A stretch of DNA of 64,000 nucleotides from Blastocystis hominis (lineage: Eukaryota > Sar > Bigyra > Opalinata > Blastocystidae), in assembly GCF_000151665.1 (NCBI RefSeq), contig NW_013171815.1, positions 1,377,153 through 1,441,152 of the forward strand, given 5' to 3'. Position numbers and translations under genes: made by a program. Each line of letters opens with the position of its first letter. Position 1 is the stretch's first letter. The notes below the pieces were generated by a model. The model was not told the DNA's origin and ran no database searches. It saw only the letters and a program-made list of their open reading frames with translations. This document shows, in pieces, positions 11,307-20,551 of the stretch.

Positions 11307-11335
11307 TTCCAATTCCAATTCCAATTCCAATATGA
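11307..11335. repeat. Hexamer (ttccaa) x4 behind the H2A stop
   Basis: Four back-to-back copies of the hexamer attcca occur between the H2A stop and the next gene on the same strand. This is a short simple repeat in what is probably the H2A 3' untranslated region. Confidence 0.8.
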
Positions 11336-11338
11336 ATT

Positions 11339-11782
11339 TTAATAAGCCTGGGATGGCTCAGCGTCCTCCTTATCCTCCTTCTCATCCTCGCTGTCGTCCT
11401 CCTCTCCTTCCTTCTTATCGGGAAGCAGCTCCGAGTGCACGAACGGAATCACACCTCCAGAAGCAATCGTCACGTTGCCGAACAGCGCGTTCAACTCTTC
11501 ATCATTGCGCACAGCCAACTGAATGTGGCGGGGAACCACACGGTTCTTCTTGCTGTCCTGAGCAGCGTTTCCAGCCAACTCCAGAATTTCAGCAGTCAAG
11601 TACTCAATCACAGCAGCCAGGTACACGGGAGCTCCAGCGCCAATACGATCAGCCACTCTCATGTCTCTCATGTAACGAGCCATACGACCCACAGGGAACG
11701 TGATTCCAGCACGAGCAGAACGACTCATCGTCTTTCCTTCCACATTTCCACGACCTCCCTTGCCTTTTCCTTTGCCAGACAT
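11339..11782 (-). CDS. H2A: Histone H2A with SQ-type (H2A.X-like) tail
   Basis: A single exon of 147 codons. The start is the ATG of [10 protein letters not shown]; upstream in-frame codons lie in the divergent promoter. The fold residues are all there: [40 protein letters not shown], and [19 protein letters not shown]. After the core comes a long acidic extension ([19 protein letters not shown]) and the terminus SQAY. SQ-[E/D]-aromatic is the ATM/ATR-phosphorylated tail of H2A.X; here Ala replaces the acidic residue. It is paired head-to-head with H2B, 340 bp away. Confidence 0.95.
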   Translation of the reverse strand: MSGKGKGKGGRGNVEGKTMSRSARAGITFPVGRMARYMRDMRVADRIGAGAPVYLAAVIEYLTAEILELAGNAAQDSKKNRVVPRHIQLAVRNDEELNALFGNVTIASGGVIPFVHSELLPDKKEGEEDDSEDEKEDKEDAEPSQAY

Positions 11783-12122
11783 GTTTTCAAAATCAGCGAA
11801 TATCCGAACTGAAACAATAAGTGATAGTTCAGGCAAAATCGGCAACAAGAAGCAATGATCAAAAACAAGATTTTGATGACCCAATGAATTTCGAGAAACA
11901 AGAATAGCCGGATTTTGTTTTTGGCGGGCGATTTTTGTTTTATTGGCTGAACCAGATTGAGATTCAGTGCGCGGGAGTGATTGGTTGAATGGATAGGATC
12001 GTCCAATGAACAGTGCGAACGAGTTGGATAATAGAAACGCCCATCGAATTTTGGCGGTTATTTGACAGCACTATTTCTTTGAAGAGAGAGTGGGAGTGTC
12101 AATTTAAATATAATAAGTAGAT
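11783..12122. promoter_or_regulatory. Divergent H2A/H2B promoter with TTTTGGCGG and CCAAT elements
   Basis: The 340 bp between the two histone ATGs hold two same-strand copies of TTTTGGCGG (about 11918..11930 and 12048..12060), which resemble the E2F/DP site TTTSGCGC/TTTGGCGG. There are also four CCAAT boxes: direct at 11881 and 12003, inverted at 11942 and 11980. An AT-rich TTTAAATATAA lies 15-25 nt before the H2B ATG. Divergent histone pairs with S-phase control by E2F and CCAAT factors are common in eukaryotes. The role here is inferred from sequence only. Confidence 0.55.
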
Positions 12123-12485
12123 ATGGCAAAAACACCGAGCAAGAGTGCGAAGGGAGCGAAAGCGAAGGGAGATTTTTCCCATCGTAAGCGCAGAAGATTG
12201 GAGACGTATTCATCGTACATCTACCGTGTGCTGAAGCAGGTGCACCCTGATGTGGGTATTAGCAAGCGTGCTATGGCGATTATGAACTCTTTCGTGAACG
12301 ATATCTTCGAGCGTCTTTCGGATGAGGCGATCAATCTGGCTCGTTACAACAATAAAGCTACACTGACTGGAGCTGAGATCCAGACTGCTGTTCGTTTGTT
12401 ACTTCCTGGAGAACTGGCGAAGCACGCTATGTCTGAGGGAAGCAAGTCTATTTCCAAGTATTCTACCATTGGAGGTGTCGAGTAA
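12123..12485 (+). CDS. H2B: Histone H2B
   Basis: A single exon of 120 codons. The basic tail ([20 protein letters not shown]) precedes the H2B core: [59 protein letters not shown] and the last helix [16 protein letters not shown]. It pairs with H2A in the nucleosome. TAA is followed 20 nt later by TGTTTGTT. The next gene on the other strand ends only 50 bp further on. Confidence 0.97.
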   Translation: MAKTPSKSAKGAKAKGDFSHRKRRRLETYSSYIYRVLKQVHPDVGISKRAMAIMNSFVNDIFERLSDEAINLARYNNKATLTGAEIQTAVRLLLPGELAKHAMSEGSKSISKYSTIGGVE

Positions 12486-12534
12486 TTCTAATTACTATGT
12501 TGAGAGTGTTTGTTTATGGAAAACAGCTTTAGTA

Positions 12535-13122
12535 TTACTTTCCTAAAAGCTTCGGATCAACGTACAGAACTCCATTTTTGAATTTTCCTGGCTGAGAAAA
12601 CAGGCTTTCTTGGCGAGGCTCCTTTCGCTTCCTTTCTTTGTGCTTCACTGGGGTTACGATCTGGTTTACCTTTTCCTACAGATTACTTTGAAATAGAGCG
12701 ATAACAAATCGCCGTTTCTGCTTTTCTTTCCTCTCTTGCGTTTCTTTCACCCTCAGAATATGTTTCAATGGAATTTTCCCTTTTTGCTTCCTCTATTCAT
12801 CATTCAACTTTAGAGATACTACGATTGCACCAATCTTGTCCAATTCGTAATCATTCTTCTGTTTTCTCGATAGTGCGGACTTTGCTAGCGAATAACAATG
12901 AATCCAAAGGTTTTACAAAACTCGATGATTTCCTGGTAATGATCTTTTACATTGAATCCGGGAGTGTCCTTTCTCGGCTTTTTATCACTCTATTCATGAA
13001 ATCAAACCAAACTATGCTACTTTTTCTTTTTGCCTTGTTTCTGGCTTATAATTTCGATATTGAGCTTCTGGGTCCTCAAATACGATAACCTGAGGCTCCT
13101 TGCGCTTTTTCTGTGGAGCCAT
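12535..13122 (-). CDS. Basic DUF4602-like (C1orf131-type) nucleolar protein
   Basis: Five exons with 30-38 nt introns encode 152 residues. It is strongly basic and starts MAPQKKRKEP. The middle segment GFIKNDYELDKIGAIRKQKG KIPLKHIL is followed by a Lys/Glu/Arg helix (VKETQERKEKQKRRFEK). It resembles the DUF4602 arrangement of FG...LDK, a basic LGAKP-like patch, a P-x3-L step and a charged helix; human C1orf131 is in the small-subunit processome. The similarity is short, so the assignment is tentative. It is convergent with H2B. Confidence 0.45.
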
Positions 13123-13174
13123 ACACAATTATGATCAAACAAACAAACAAGCAAGCAAGCAAACTTAGAATCAA

Positions 13175-14363
13175 CTATTCGTGATTCATTTCTAAGAGTA
13201 TTTTGCCAAATATTTTCTTTCCTTTCATCATATTTAAAGCTTCGTTGGCACTTTCGAGGGGGTAAACTTTGAAAAGGTGTGGATGGAGTTGTTTCGTGGT
13301 ATACAATTCACAGAGAGAATCAATACACTATTTCGCAAGCGATGCAATACGATTACCTTCTGAACTACTTCAGGACGATTCTTCAAATACCCTCCAAGAT
13401 AGATTCCCAGAGCGCTGCAGTTCTTTACAAGCAAGTGATTCGCAGGTATTTGCTGAATCGACCCGCCAGAAAAGCCAACAACAACAAGACCTATCCGTAA
13501 AGGAAACGTTTCTAGAAGATAGCACGGATATGTGCTCCAAATCGAACAGAGCGAAGCAAATTCTTGTTAAACATAGATTCCGTTCCCACAGTATCGAAAA
13601 CGACGTCACTTCCTCCCTATCCAAATGAGGAGCAAAACAAAACACAACGTAACGACTCTTTATACAATCACGAAAATCAATAGTGTCTTCTGAATCAATG
13701 ATAATGTAGTCCTCATTGGGGTAAGAATCACGCAGCAAATTGTTCAAGAATTCCTTTTGCTGTTGACCACGGACTACACATACAGTCTACCTTCAAATTA
13801 GCGTCCCAACAGCATACAGGATGATGGCGTGATAATGACAACTCCGTAGCGGCAAGACCTGTTCCTCCCGCAGCTCCTGTGACCGTAACTACTTCTCCTT
13901 CACTCATCTTTGCTGCCACTTCAAGTCCTAGGGAAGCTGTGCAGAAGTTAATTCCAAGAGACGTAATAGCATTGAGGGGAATATGCTACAGTTCAGTAAA
14001 TCAGTATGGTAGCGAACTTGTGGAACGAGGAAACAACGGGACTCATCCACAACACATTCCTCCGCAAAAGCTCCGTTAGCAGAAAAAATACAATAAACAC
14101 GATCTCCCACTTGTCGAGAGGAGCAGCCATTACATTCAACAATCTGTCCAGATACCTCAAGACCGGGAGAAAACGGTGGCTTTGATTTCTCTTGATACTT
14201 GCCTTGACAGGCAAGTAGATCTAATGATAGTATTGCGGATATAGTGGATACCAGCGTAGTTAATCCCTGCAAACCGAGTTCGGATTCTAACTTGCCCTTT
14301 TTGTAATGATCTTGATTTTTGAGAAGTTAGTACGAGAGGACAATCATATGCAATACAATCCAT
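13175..14363 (-). CDS. MDR-family NADPH:quinone oxidoreductase
   Basis: Seven exons with introns of 29-35 nt sum to 332 codons in one frame. The N-terminal GroES-like domain reads RFAGINYADLLACQGKYQEK and SPGLEVSGQIVECNG. The Rossmann domain has VVTVTGAAGGTGLAATELS (the zeta-crystallin/QOR form AAGGxG), then SDVVFDTVGTESM, VVGFSGGSIQQIPAN and HPHLFKVYPLESANEALNMM. No structural or catalytic zinc Cys/His set is present, so it is a zinc-free quinone or enone reductase using NADPH. No targeting signal is seen. A TTGCTTGC/TGTTTGTT tract lies 20 nt behind the TAG. Confidence 0.88.
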
Positions 14364-14476
14364 GGAATTCTAGATATCACATTTGTGAATAGTGAATAAC
14401 ATAGAATCGACATAGCTGGATGTAAGGAACATGACGATTGTATTTCAACAAACGAAACATAGTTGCGAAAAATGAT

Positions 14477-16828
14477 TTAAATACTGGTCGTGCGTTTCAG
14501 CACCTTCAATTTCTTGTCGGCAGGCTGTTCAGCATTCCGACTTCGATAAATAAAGTATCCCATAGCCACCACTGCAACCACTGCCACCACCGCGATGACC
14601 ATCATGACAATTCCAAAAACAGAAGGTTTCGATGCATTGTTTCCATTCTCATCGCCTGCTCTAGCTGTAGCAGTAAACAGATTGTTATAGATGGCGCTAA
14701 TGATCGGGTTTCCGTTATAGAATTCGTCATTGTCCACAGCCCAGATCATAGCTCCCAGCAATCCTTGCTCCTTGATGTAGTCAACCTTCTTCACAATGGA
14801 ATAGGGATCTTCATAAGAGTACCATTGATCTCCTTTCTGCACATACATCGTTGTCGTTGCTTCGTCATAAGTCACCTGGCCTCCTGAAGCGATGACCGTT
14901 AGCGCTTCAATATAGTTGAGCACACCCTCTTGCTGTGTGTCTTTCATGGGTTCACATCCTCGAATTGCTTCTGCGCCAATTCCCTGACCAGGAGCACTAC
15001 TAGCAAGTGTCCAGCCTCGTCCATAGGCAGCCAATCCCATGACGATCTTGTTTCGAGGCATTCCTTTCGCAATCCAGGTCTGGATGGCATAGTCTCCCGT
15101 GTAGTACTCTTCCAACGTTCCCGGCTCGTAGTTGGAAGGAGGATACAAACCGCTCGCTGCTCCTGTCTTCATCTCCCACTGTCCATGAAGATCATAAGCC
15201 ATCACATCCACAAAATCAACCTCATTCACCAGATTCGGAACATCGTATCCAGCTTCTACCTTATCATATCCAGCAGCAACCGCGAGAACCAGTAGCAATC
15301 GCGGCCTTCCCGTACGGACAGCCTCCGCTTCAATCGCTGCTCTCAATTCCCGAATGAAGTATACATAGTTTTCATAATCTTGGGGTCTTCCTCCCAAGGG
15401 TTCATTGGCTGGGTATTCCCAATCGATATCAATTCCGTCAAATTCATGCTTTCGCACCCAGCTAATGATGGAACTAATACACTTTGCTCGGTTTTCAGCC
15501 GATTCGGCCATCGTTGTGAAGATATCTTTGTATTCATCCTTGAAGTTGAAATTCCATCCTCCGAAAGCCAATAACGTTTTGCAAGAGGGATTTCTGGAGT
15601 GAACGTGTCTGTTGAATCGGTAGTAGAGACCTTGTGTTGGCTGCCATTCATTCACATCATTCCATTCCACTTGCTCCACCTCCCAGGTTCCTCGTTTGAT
15701 GTAAGCAAAAGCATAAACAAGATGTGTAAACTTGGTGGGATCGATATTTTCAGGGAAGTACTGGGAAGTTCCAGCTCGATACTGCGACCAATTTGTGTAG
15801 TAACCCAAAAACACGCGATTGGATGGTGGAGTCGTGGGTGAAGTTGTGGGAGCTGTAGTGGGTTTAGAGGTAGGTGGTGAAGTCGTAGGAGCTGTAGTAG
15901 GTTTAGAGGTAGGTGGTGAAGTCGTAGGAGCCGAAGTAGGAGCCGAAGTAGGGCAAACTCCGCAATCTTCAGGACAATTCCAGCAATTTTCATTTTCGTC
16001 GCATATTCCATTCCCACAATACGCTCCTGGAGCAATATCACAGCTGATTCCCTTGCAAACATCAGCATTCTTATCGACAATTTTCCCATCGTAGCACAGT
16101 CCTCCATCCAAAACAGCATAAACAGGAGATGTTTCTCCATACACACACTGACGAACAAAGCCGCAGCAGTTGTGAGGATAGCAAATAAAACCGATATCAT
16201 TCGGACCGCATTCTTCAAGTTCGGGCTGGGATGGATCTGTGTTACAAGGTCCACAATCTTCAGGACAGCTGCTACAACTCTCATATATCTCACAAACGCC
16301 ATCTCCGCAAGAAGCAGGAATCATATCGGGACAACTGACACCCTTGCAGCGCGCATCGCTTGCCTCAATCACTGATCCTTGGTAGCAAACAGAGGTAGGC
16401 GGAAGCTCCATCGGTCCATACATCTTACCACTGTTGCAAACGAACAAGAGTCCACAGCAATCATCCGGATAGCAGTGGACTCCGTTGGCTAATCCCATGC
16501 AAGAAGGGGCAGGCAGTTCCATTTCTGGATAACTCTTACAGTCTTGGGGACAATTGAATACTGTCTCTCCTTCATCGCATTTACCATCTCCACAACTTGC
16601 CAGTGGTGAGTAATAGTCAGATACTATGTTACTTCTCCTATACTCCTCATTCCAAACCCAATCCCTCAGCGACCTATACAGGTTTGGTGTTGTACGATTG
16701 ATCCATGGATGCTGTGACATTGACGAGTCATCCTTTTTGGAGGATCCCTTGGTTGCCAAACTGATCTGAAGAAGCAGCAACAAAATAGCAAAAATGCTAA
16801 TACTATTATTACAATTAGAATATTTCAT
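14477..16828 (-). CDS. Membrane-anchored GH18 chitinase with Cys-rich repeats
   Basis: A single exon; the first ATG (16828) gives 783 residues. A signal peptide (IFAILLLLLQISLATKG) leads into three copies of a CGDGxCDExExCxxCPxDC module (about residues 80, 175 and 290), with CHCYPDDCCG-type modules between them. A Thr/Pro/Ser stalk (repeated TSPPTSKPTTAP) follows. The catalytic domain has LLAFGGWNF, FDGIDIDWEYP (all DxxDxDxE residues, so active), MAYDLHGQW and GAMIWAVDNDE. Near the end a TM helix (FGIVMMVIAVVAVVAVVAMG) and a basic tail anchor it, leaving the enzyme outside. It probably cleaves chitin-like glycans of the cyst wall or of food fungi. The TAA is followed by GTTTCGTTTGTTG. Confidence 0.93.
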   Translation of the reverse strand: MKYSNCNNSISIFAILLLLLQISLATKGSSKKDDSSMSQHPWINRTTPNLYRSLRDWVWNEEYRRSNIVSDYYSPLASCGDGKCDEGETVFNCPQDCKSYPEMELPAPSCMGLANGVHCYPDDCCGLLFVCNSGKMYGPMELPPTSVCYQGSVIEASDARCKGVSCPDMIPASCGDGVCEIYESCSSCPEDCGPCNTDPSQPELEECGPNDIGFICYPHNCCGFVRQCVYGETSPVYAVLDGGLCYDGKIVDKNADVCKGISCDIAPGAYCGNGICDENENCWNCPEDCGVCPTSAPTSAPTTSPPTSKPTTAPTTSPPTSKPTTAPTTSPTTPPSNRVFLGYYTNWSQYRAGTSQYFPENIDPTKFTHLVYAFAYIKRGTWEVEQVEWNDVNEWQPTQGLYYRFNRHVHSRNPSCKTLLAFGGWNFNFKDEYKDIFTTMAESAENRAKCISSIISWVRKHEFDGIDIDWEYPANEPLGGRPQDYENYVYFIRELRAAIEAEAVRTGRPRLLLVLAVAAGYDKVEAGYDVPNLVNEVDFVDVMAYDLHGQWEMKTGAASGLYPPSNYEPGTLEEYYTGDYAIQTWIAKGMPRNKIVMGLAAYGRGWTLASSAPGQGIGAEAIRGCEPMKDTQQEGVLNYIEALTVIASGGQVTYDEATTTMYVQKGDQWYSYEDPYSIVKKVDYIKEQGLLGAMIWAVDNDEFYNGNPIISAIYNNLFTATARAGDENGNNASKPSVFGIVMMVIAVVAVVAVVAMGYFIYRSRNAEQPADKKLKVLKRTTSI

Positions 16829-16983
16829 ATTCAAAAAAATAATGAGAAGGCCGGATCATTGACGCAACACGAAATGGATGTTCGTGTCTGAAACGCCTCC
16901 ATGGGATATACATCCGCCTCCATCCCTTTCCTTCCTTTCTCGTAACAAACACGGATATGGAAAATTCAAATACACTACAGAGA

Positions 16984-18413
16984 TTAAGCGTTCTCCCCGA
17001 GCTCCTGTCCGTGCTCCATCTCCATCTCCTGGGGGACTTCCTCGTCGCCATAGGCCACTTCGTCCTCGACCGACGCCTCCTGGTACTGCTGATACTCGGT
17101 GATGAGGTCCGCGAGGTTGCTGGAAGCCTCGGTGAACTCCATCTCGTCCATTCCCTCGCTGGTGAACCAGTGCAGATAGGCACGTCGTCGGAACATGGTC
17201 TCGAACTGCTCGGAGACGCGCGCGAACACTTCCTGGATGGCCGTGTTGTTGCCCAGGAACGTCGTCGCCATCGGCGACCCCGCGGGGGCCACGCTGCTCA
17301 CGCTCGTCGTGATGTTGTTCGGGATCCACTCCACGAAGTACGGCGCGTAGCGCTGGTGGATCTCGCGCATGCACTCGTCCACGTCGCGCGTCGCCACCTT
17401 GCCGCGGAAGATCGCCGCCGCGGTCAGATAGCGGCCGCGGCGCGGGTCGCAGGCGCACATCATGTTCTTCGAGTCGAACTGCTGCGAGGTCAGCTCCGCC
17501 ACCGTGTACTGCCGGAACGCGCTGTTCGCGCTGTTCGTCAGCGGCGCGTAGCCCGTCAGGAAGAAGTGCAGACGCGGGAACGGAATCAGGTTCACCGCCA
17601 GCTTCCGCAGATCGCTGTTCAGCTGACCGGGGTACCGCAGACACGCCGTGATCCCCGACATCGCGCGCGAGACCAGCTCGTTCATGTCCGCGAACGACGG
17701 CGTCTTGATGTTCAGCGACTGCGAGCAGATCTGGTACAGCGCCTCGTTGTCCAGAACCACCACCTCGTCCACGTTCTCCAGCAGCTGGTTCACAGACAGC
17801 GTCGTGTTGTACGGCTCCGTCACCGTGTCCGACACGTTCGCAGACGGGAACACCGAGTACGACATCACCATGCGGTCAGGGAACTCCTCCTTGATCTTCG
17901 ACAGCAGCAGCGTGCCCATACCCGAACCCGTGCCTCCTCCAAGAGAGTGCGTCAGCTGGAAGCCCTGCAGGCATTCGCACGCCTCCGCTTCGCGACGGAG
18001 AACATCCATCACTTGGTCCACCAGCTCGGCTCCCTCCGTGTAGTGACCCTTCGCCCAGTTGTTGCCAGCGCCGTTCTGGGCAAAGACGAAATTGTCAGGC
18101 TTGAACAGCTGACCCACTTCAGTGGAGCGAATAGCATCCATCGTTCCGGGTTCCCTAAAATTAAGAGGGAGGGAGAGACAAATACAAATCGATAAGCAGA
18201 GCACGAGGAACAAAGCGACCATTCAAAGCTTGGCTGTAAAACACGTTCAAGTCCTCGTTTGGCTCGACTTTCGTCTGACCCATGCTGTCGATATGATGTT
18301 CCTTGTTGATAACCTCCCAGAACTTGGTACCGATCTATCTTATCAAAAACACACAAACGCCCTCTCACCTGGTTACCACACTGACCCACTTGAAGATGGA
18401 TAATTTCTCTCAT
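16984..18413 (-). CDS. TUBB: Beta-tubulin, divergent
   Basis: Three exons (18413..18369, 18334..18186, 18154..16984) with 34- and 31-nt introns encode 454 residues. MREI (the autoregulation tetrapeptide) starts the protein; [24 protein letters not shown], the GTP loop [20 protein letters not shown]-type core and [16 protein letters not shown] follow. It differs from standard beta-tubulin in several places ([24 protein letters not shown]). The acidic tail carries Met, Gly, His and Asn ([18 protein letters not shown]) instead of the usual EEGEFEEE-type end. GC content is very high. It assembles with alpha-tubulin. Confidence 0.95.
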
Positions 18414-18603
18414 ATTCTGATATCAGAAAATAGATAATATGGATTTTGCTGAACTAAATGGATGAAACTCCCCAAAATATAAATATGCTAATATTGACGA
18501 CAACGAGATAGCTCTTCTATTTCGAAACATTAAATCAGTTAGAATTATCATATCACAGTACCTCTCATTTCCATTGAAAAGGTCTCATAATTGTGTTTCT
18601 GAC

Positions 18604-19875
18604 ATGGCGAATACTGAGGAAAAACCAAAATATGAAACAAGATGGCAATATTGGTCACTCGTAATAATGATTTACACGTGCCTTGTGGCTATGGGAGTCG
18701 TGGAGAATGCTCGAAGTGTTACGTTTCCTCTTATCAAGGACGCGTTCAATGTACCTTATGATATATACGGGTTATTTAATTCCTGGCTAGGCGTTGGGTA
18801 CATTCTGTTCTGCCTAATAGCTTCCTTTATTGCTGAATGGGTAAGCTACAAGACGATTATTATGATAGGGTATATATTGCTTGTTGCAGGATGTCTCTTG
18901 ACTCATTTCGCATCTTCCTTCTTTTTAGCGGCGCTGATTATTTTTATGATTTGGATGGGATTTGGGTTTTTTGAAATCGGGTCAAACGCGTCTTCAACAC
19001 TGGTATTTATTGAGCATCAAGGAACAATGATGAGTTTGATGCACTTCTTTTTCGGTCTTGGCGCTGTTGTCGGTCCAAACGTTGCAAAATGGAGTTTAAG
19101 TGTGCTAAAGAACAGTTTTTATTCCGTTTATCTTTGCTTGGGCGCGATTGTCGCTGTACTAGGCATATTTTCCTTATTTCTTCCTTTCAAGCTACCTACA
19201 ACCACCAACGTTCATACCGATGGAGGTGTCACGATGAGTGTTGGGAGAGCCCTACTGACGCCTTCTGTGTGGCTGTGCTCACTCACAATGGCGATGGGTC
19301 AAGCAATCGAAGCTTCTGGAGCTAGTTGGGCACCCCTCTATTTGGTGGATGTTTTAAACATGGATATTGATACGGATGTAGCGAATTTCTCTACATGGCT
19401 CTATGTTGTCTTCACGCTCTCTCGGTTGTTCTCCGGATTCCTCATCGATAAAATTGGGTATTATGCATCGCTCTATATTTCCTACATCTCCTGCTTTGTT
19501 TTGTTGTTGATTGGCTTTTTCCTGGGTCGAAATGGCATTGTGTTCTTCGTTCTCACTGGGTTCTTTTACAGTGCGAACTGGCCAATATTCATTTGTGTTA
19601 TTATGGGTTATTACAAGGTGAATGCCCCTGTAGTTACTTCCGTTGTAATTGTTTTACAAGGAGTCATTAACTTGCCAATCACATATTTACTTGGAGTTTT
19701 AAACGAGTATGTAAGCAAGGCAGCTGCTTATCAAATGACACTGGCTTTTTGTGTTTTGGGATCGATTCTCTTAACATGTGTCTATTACTCTCAGAAGAGA
19801 TTTGAAAAGCAATTAAAGGTTGTGGATCCTAAGGATGCTTCTCCAAAGAAGGAGGAAGACAATTTACAAGTCTGA
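18604..19875 (+). CDS. Major facilitator superfamily transporter
   Basis: A single exon. The first ATG in frame is 18604 (MANTEEKPK), giving 423 residues. I count about 12 hydrophobic helices, split 6+6 by the loop LPFKLPTTTNVHTDGGVTMS. FNSWLGVGYILFCLIASFIA and SGFLIDKIGYYASLYI sit at the two places where MFS A-motif-like loops occur. It looks like the fucose-permease/FucP-like branch, but the substrate cannot be read from sequence. It lies in an AT-rich block, unlike the GC-rich tubulin beside it. The tail is charged and cytosolic. Confidence 0.85.
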   Translation: MANTEEKPKYETRWQYWSLVIMIYTCLVAMGVVENARSVTFPLIKDAFNVPYDIYGLFNSWLGVGYILFCLIASFIAEWVSYKTIIMIGYILLVAGCLLTHFASSFFLAALIIFMIWMGFGFFEIGSNASSTLVFIEHQGTMMSLMHFFFGLGAVVGPNVAKWSLSVLKNSFYSVYLCLGAIVAVLGIFSLFLPFKLPTTTNVHTDGGVTMSVGRALLTPSVWLCSLTMAMGQAIEASGASWAPLYLVDVLNMDIDTDVANFSTWLYVVFTLSRLFSGFLIDKIGYYASLYISYISCFVLLLIGFFLGRNGIVFFVLTGFFYSANWPIFICVIMGYYKVNAPVVTSVVIVLQGVINLPITYLLGVLNEYVSKAAAYQMTLAFCVLGSILLTCVYYSQKRFEKQLKVVDPKDASPKKEEDNLQV

Positions 19876-20551
19876 ATTGCTTTCAGGGAAGCTACTTTAC
19901 TCTTGTTGGTGATTATTGTTTGTTTTTCAAATACTCTAATCTATTGGTTTCAGTTCGTAGGTAGATGACAATAACACATGTTAATGGATAAATGTACCAA
20001 CTCAGTTAGGTAGCACTGTTACCATTCTCTTTTTGCTATTTAGAATGTTGTAGAACAATGCTGTCCAACTTGGTTTATCATTCTGAGAATTAAATGTTCT
20101 TTTATTATCCAGTGTTTGTGTATAGACTACATTTATACGAATCATCGATGAAATCCATGTGTATCCTTATTATTAGCAATGTTAATGGGAAATAAAGCAA
20201 ATCTCTTGAATTTATTATTTTTAATTCTTAGAATATATAGTGGCTTGCTGAAATGTGAAAAGAATAACAATCAGTTTAGAATGAACAGCAATAAGTAACA
20301 CTCTTATTCATTATTATCCAAAATTAAGCTATAATGAGATTTTAAAAATGTGATTGAAATAATGTTCGCAAACAACGAAAAATGTTACAACCCGGAATCT
20401 TTAACAAATCAGAAGAAATATTGGAATTACATAATTTATAACCAATCCGTGGATAATGGTTGTTTTCGATCAAAGTATGCAATAATGTATATATAAAATA
20501 ATAGATATAACCAATAAAGACGTAGAAAATAGATATTTACTGAGTGAATAT
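19876..20551. other. AT-rich intergenic region, no gene seen
   Basis: About 675 bp with stops in all frames. A TTGTTTGTTT element at about 19915 is a plausible poly(A) signal for the MFS gene. The rest is low-GC sequence without recognisable repeats. A 5' mini-exon of the next gene could lie near 20480. Confidence 0.6.
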
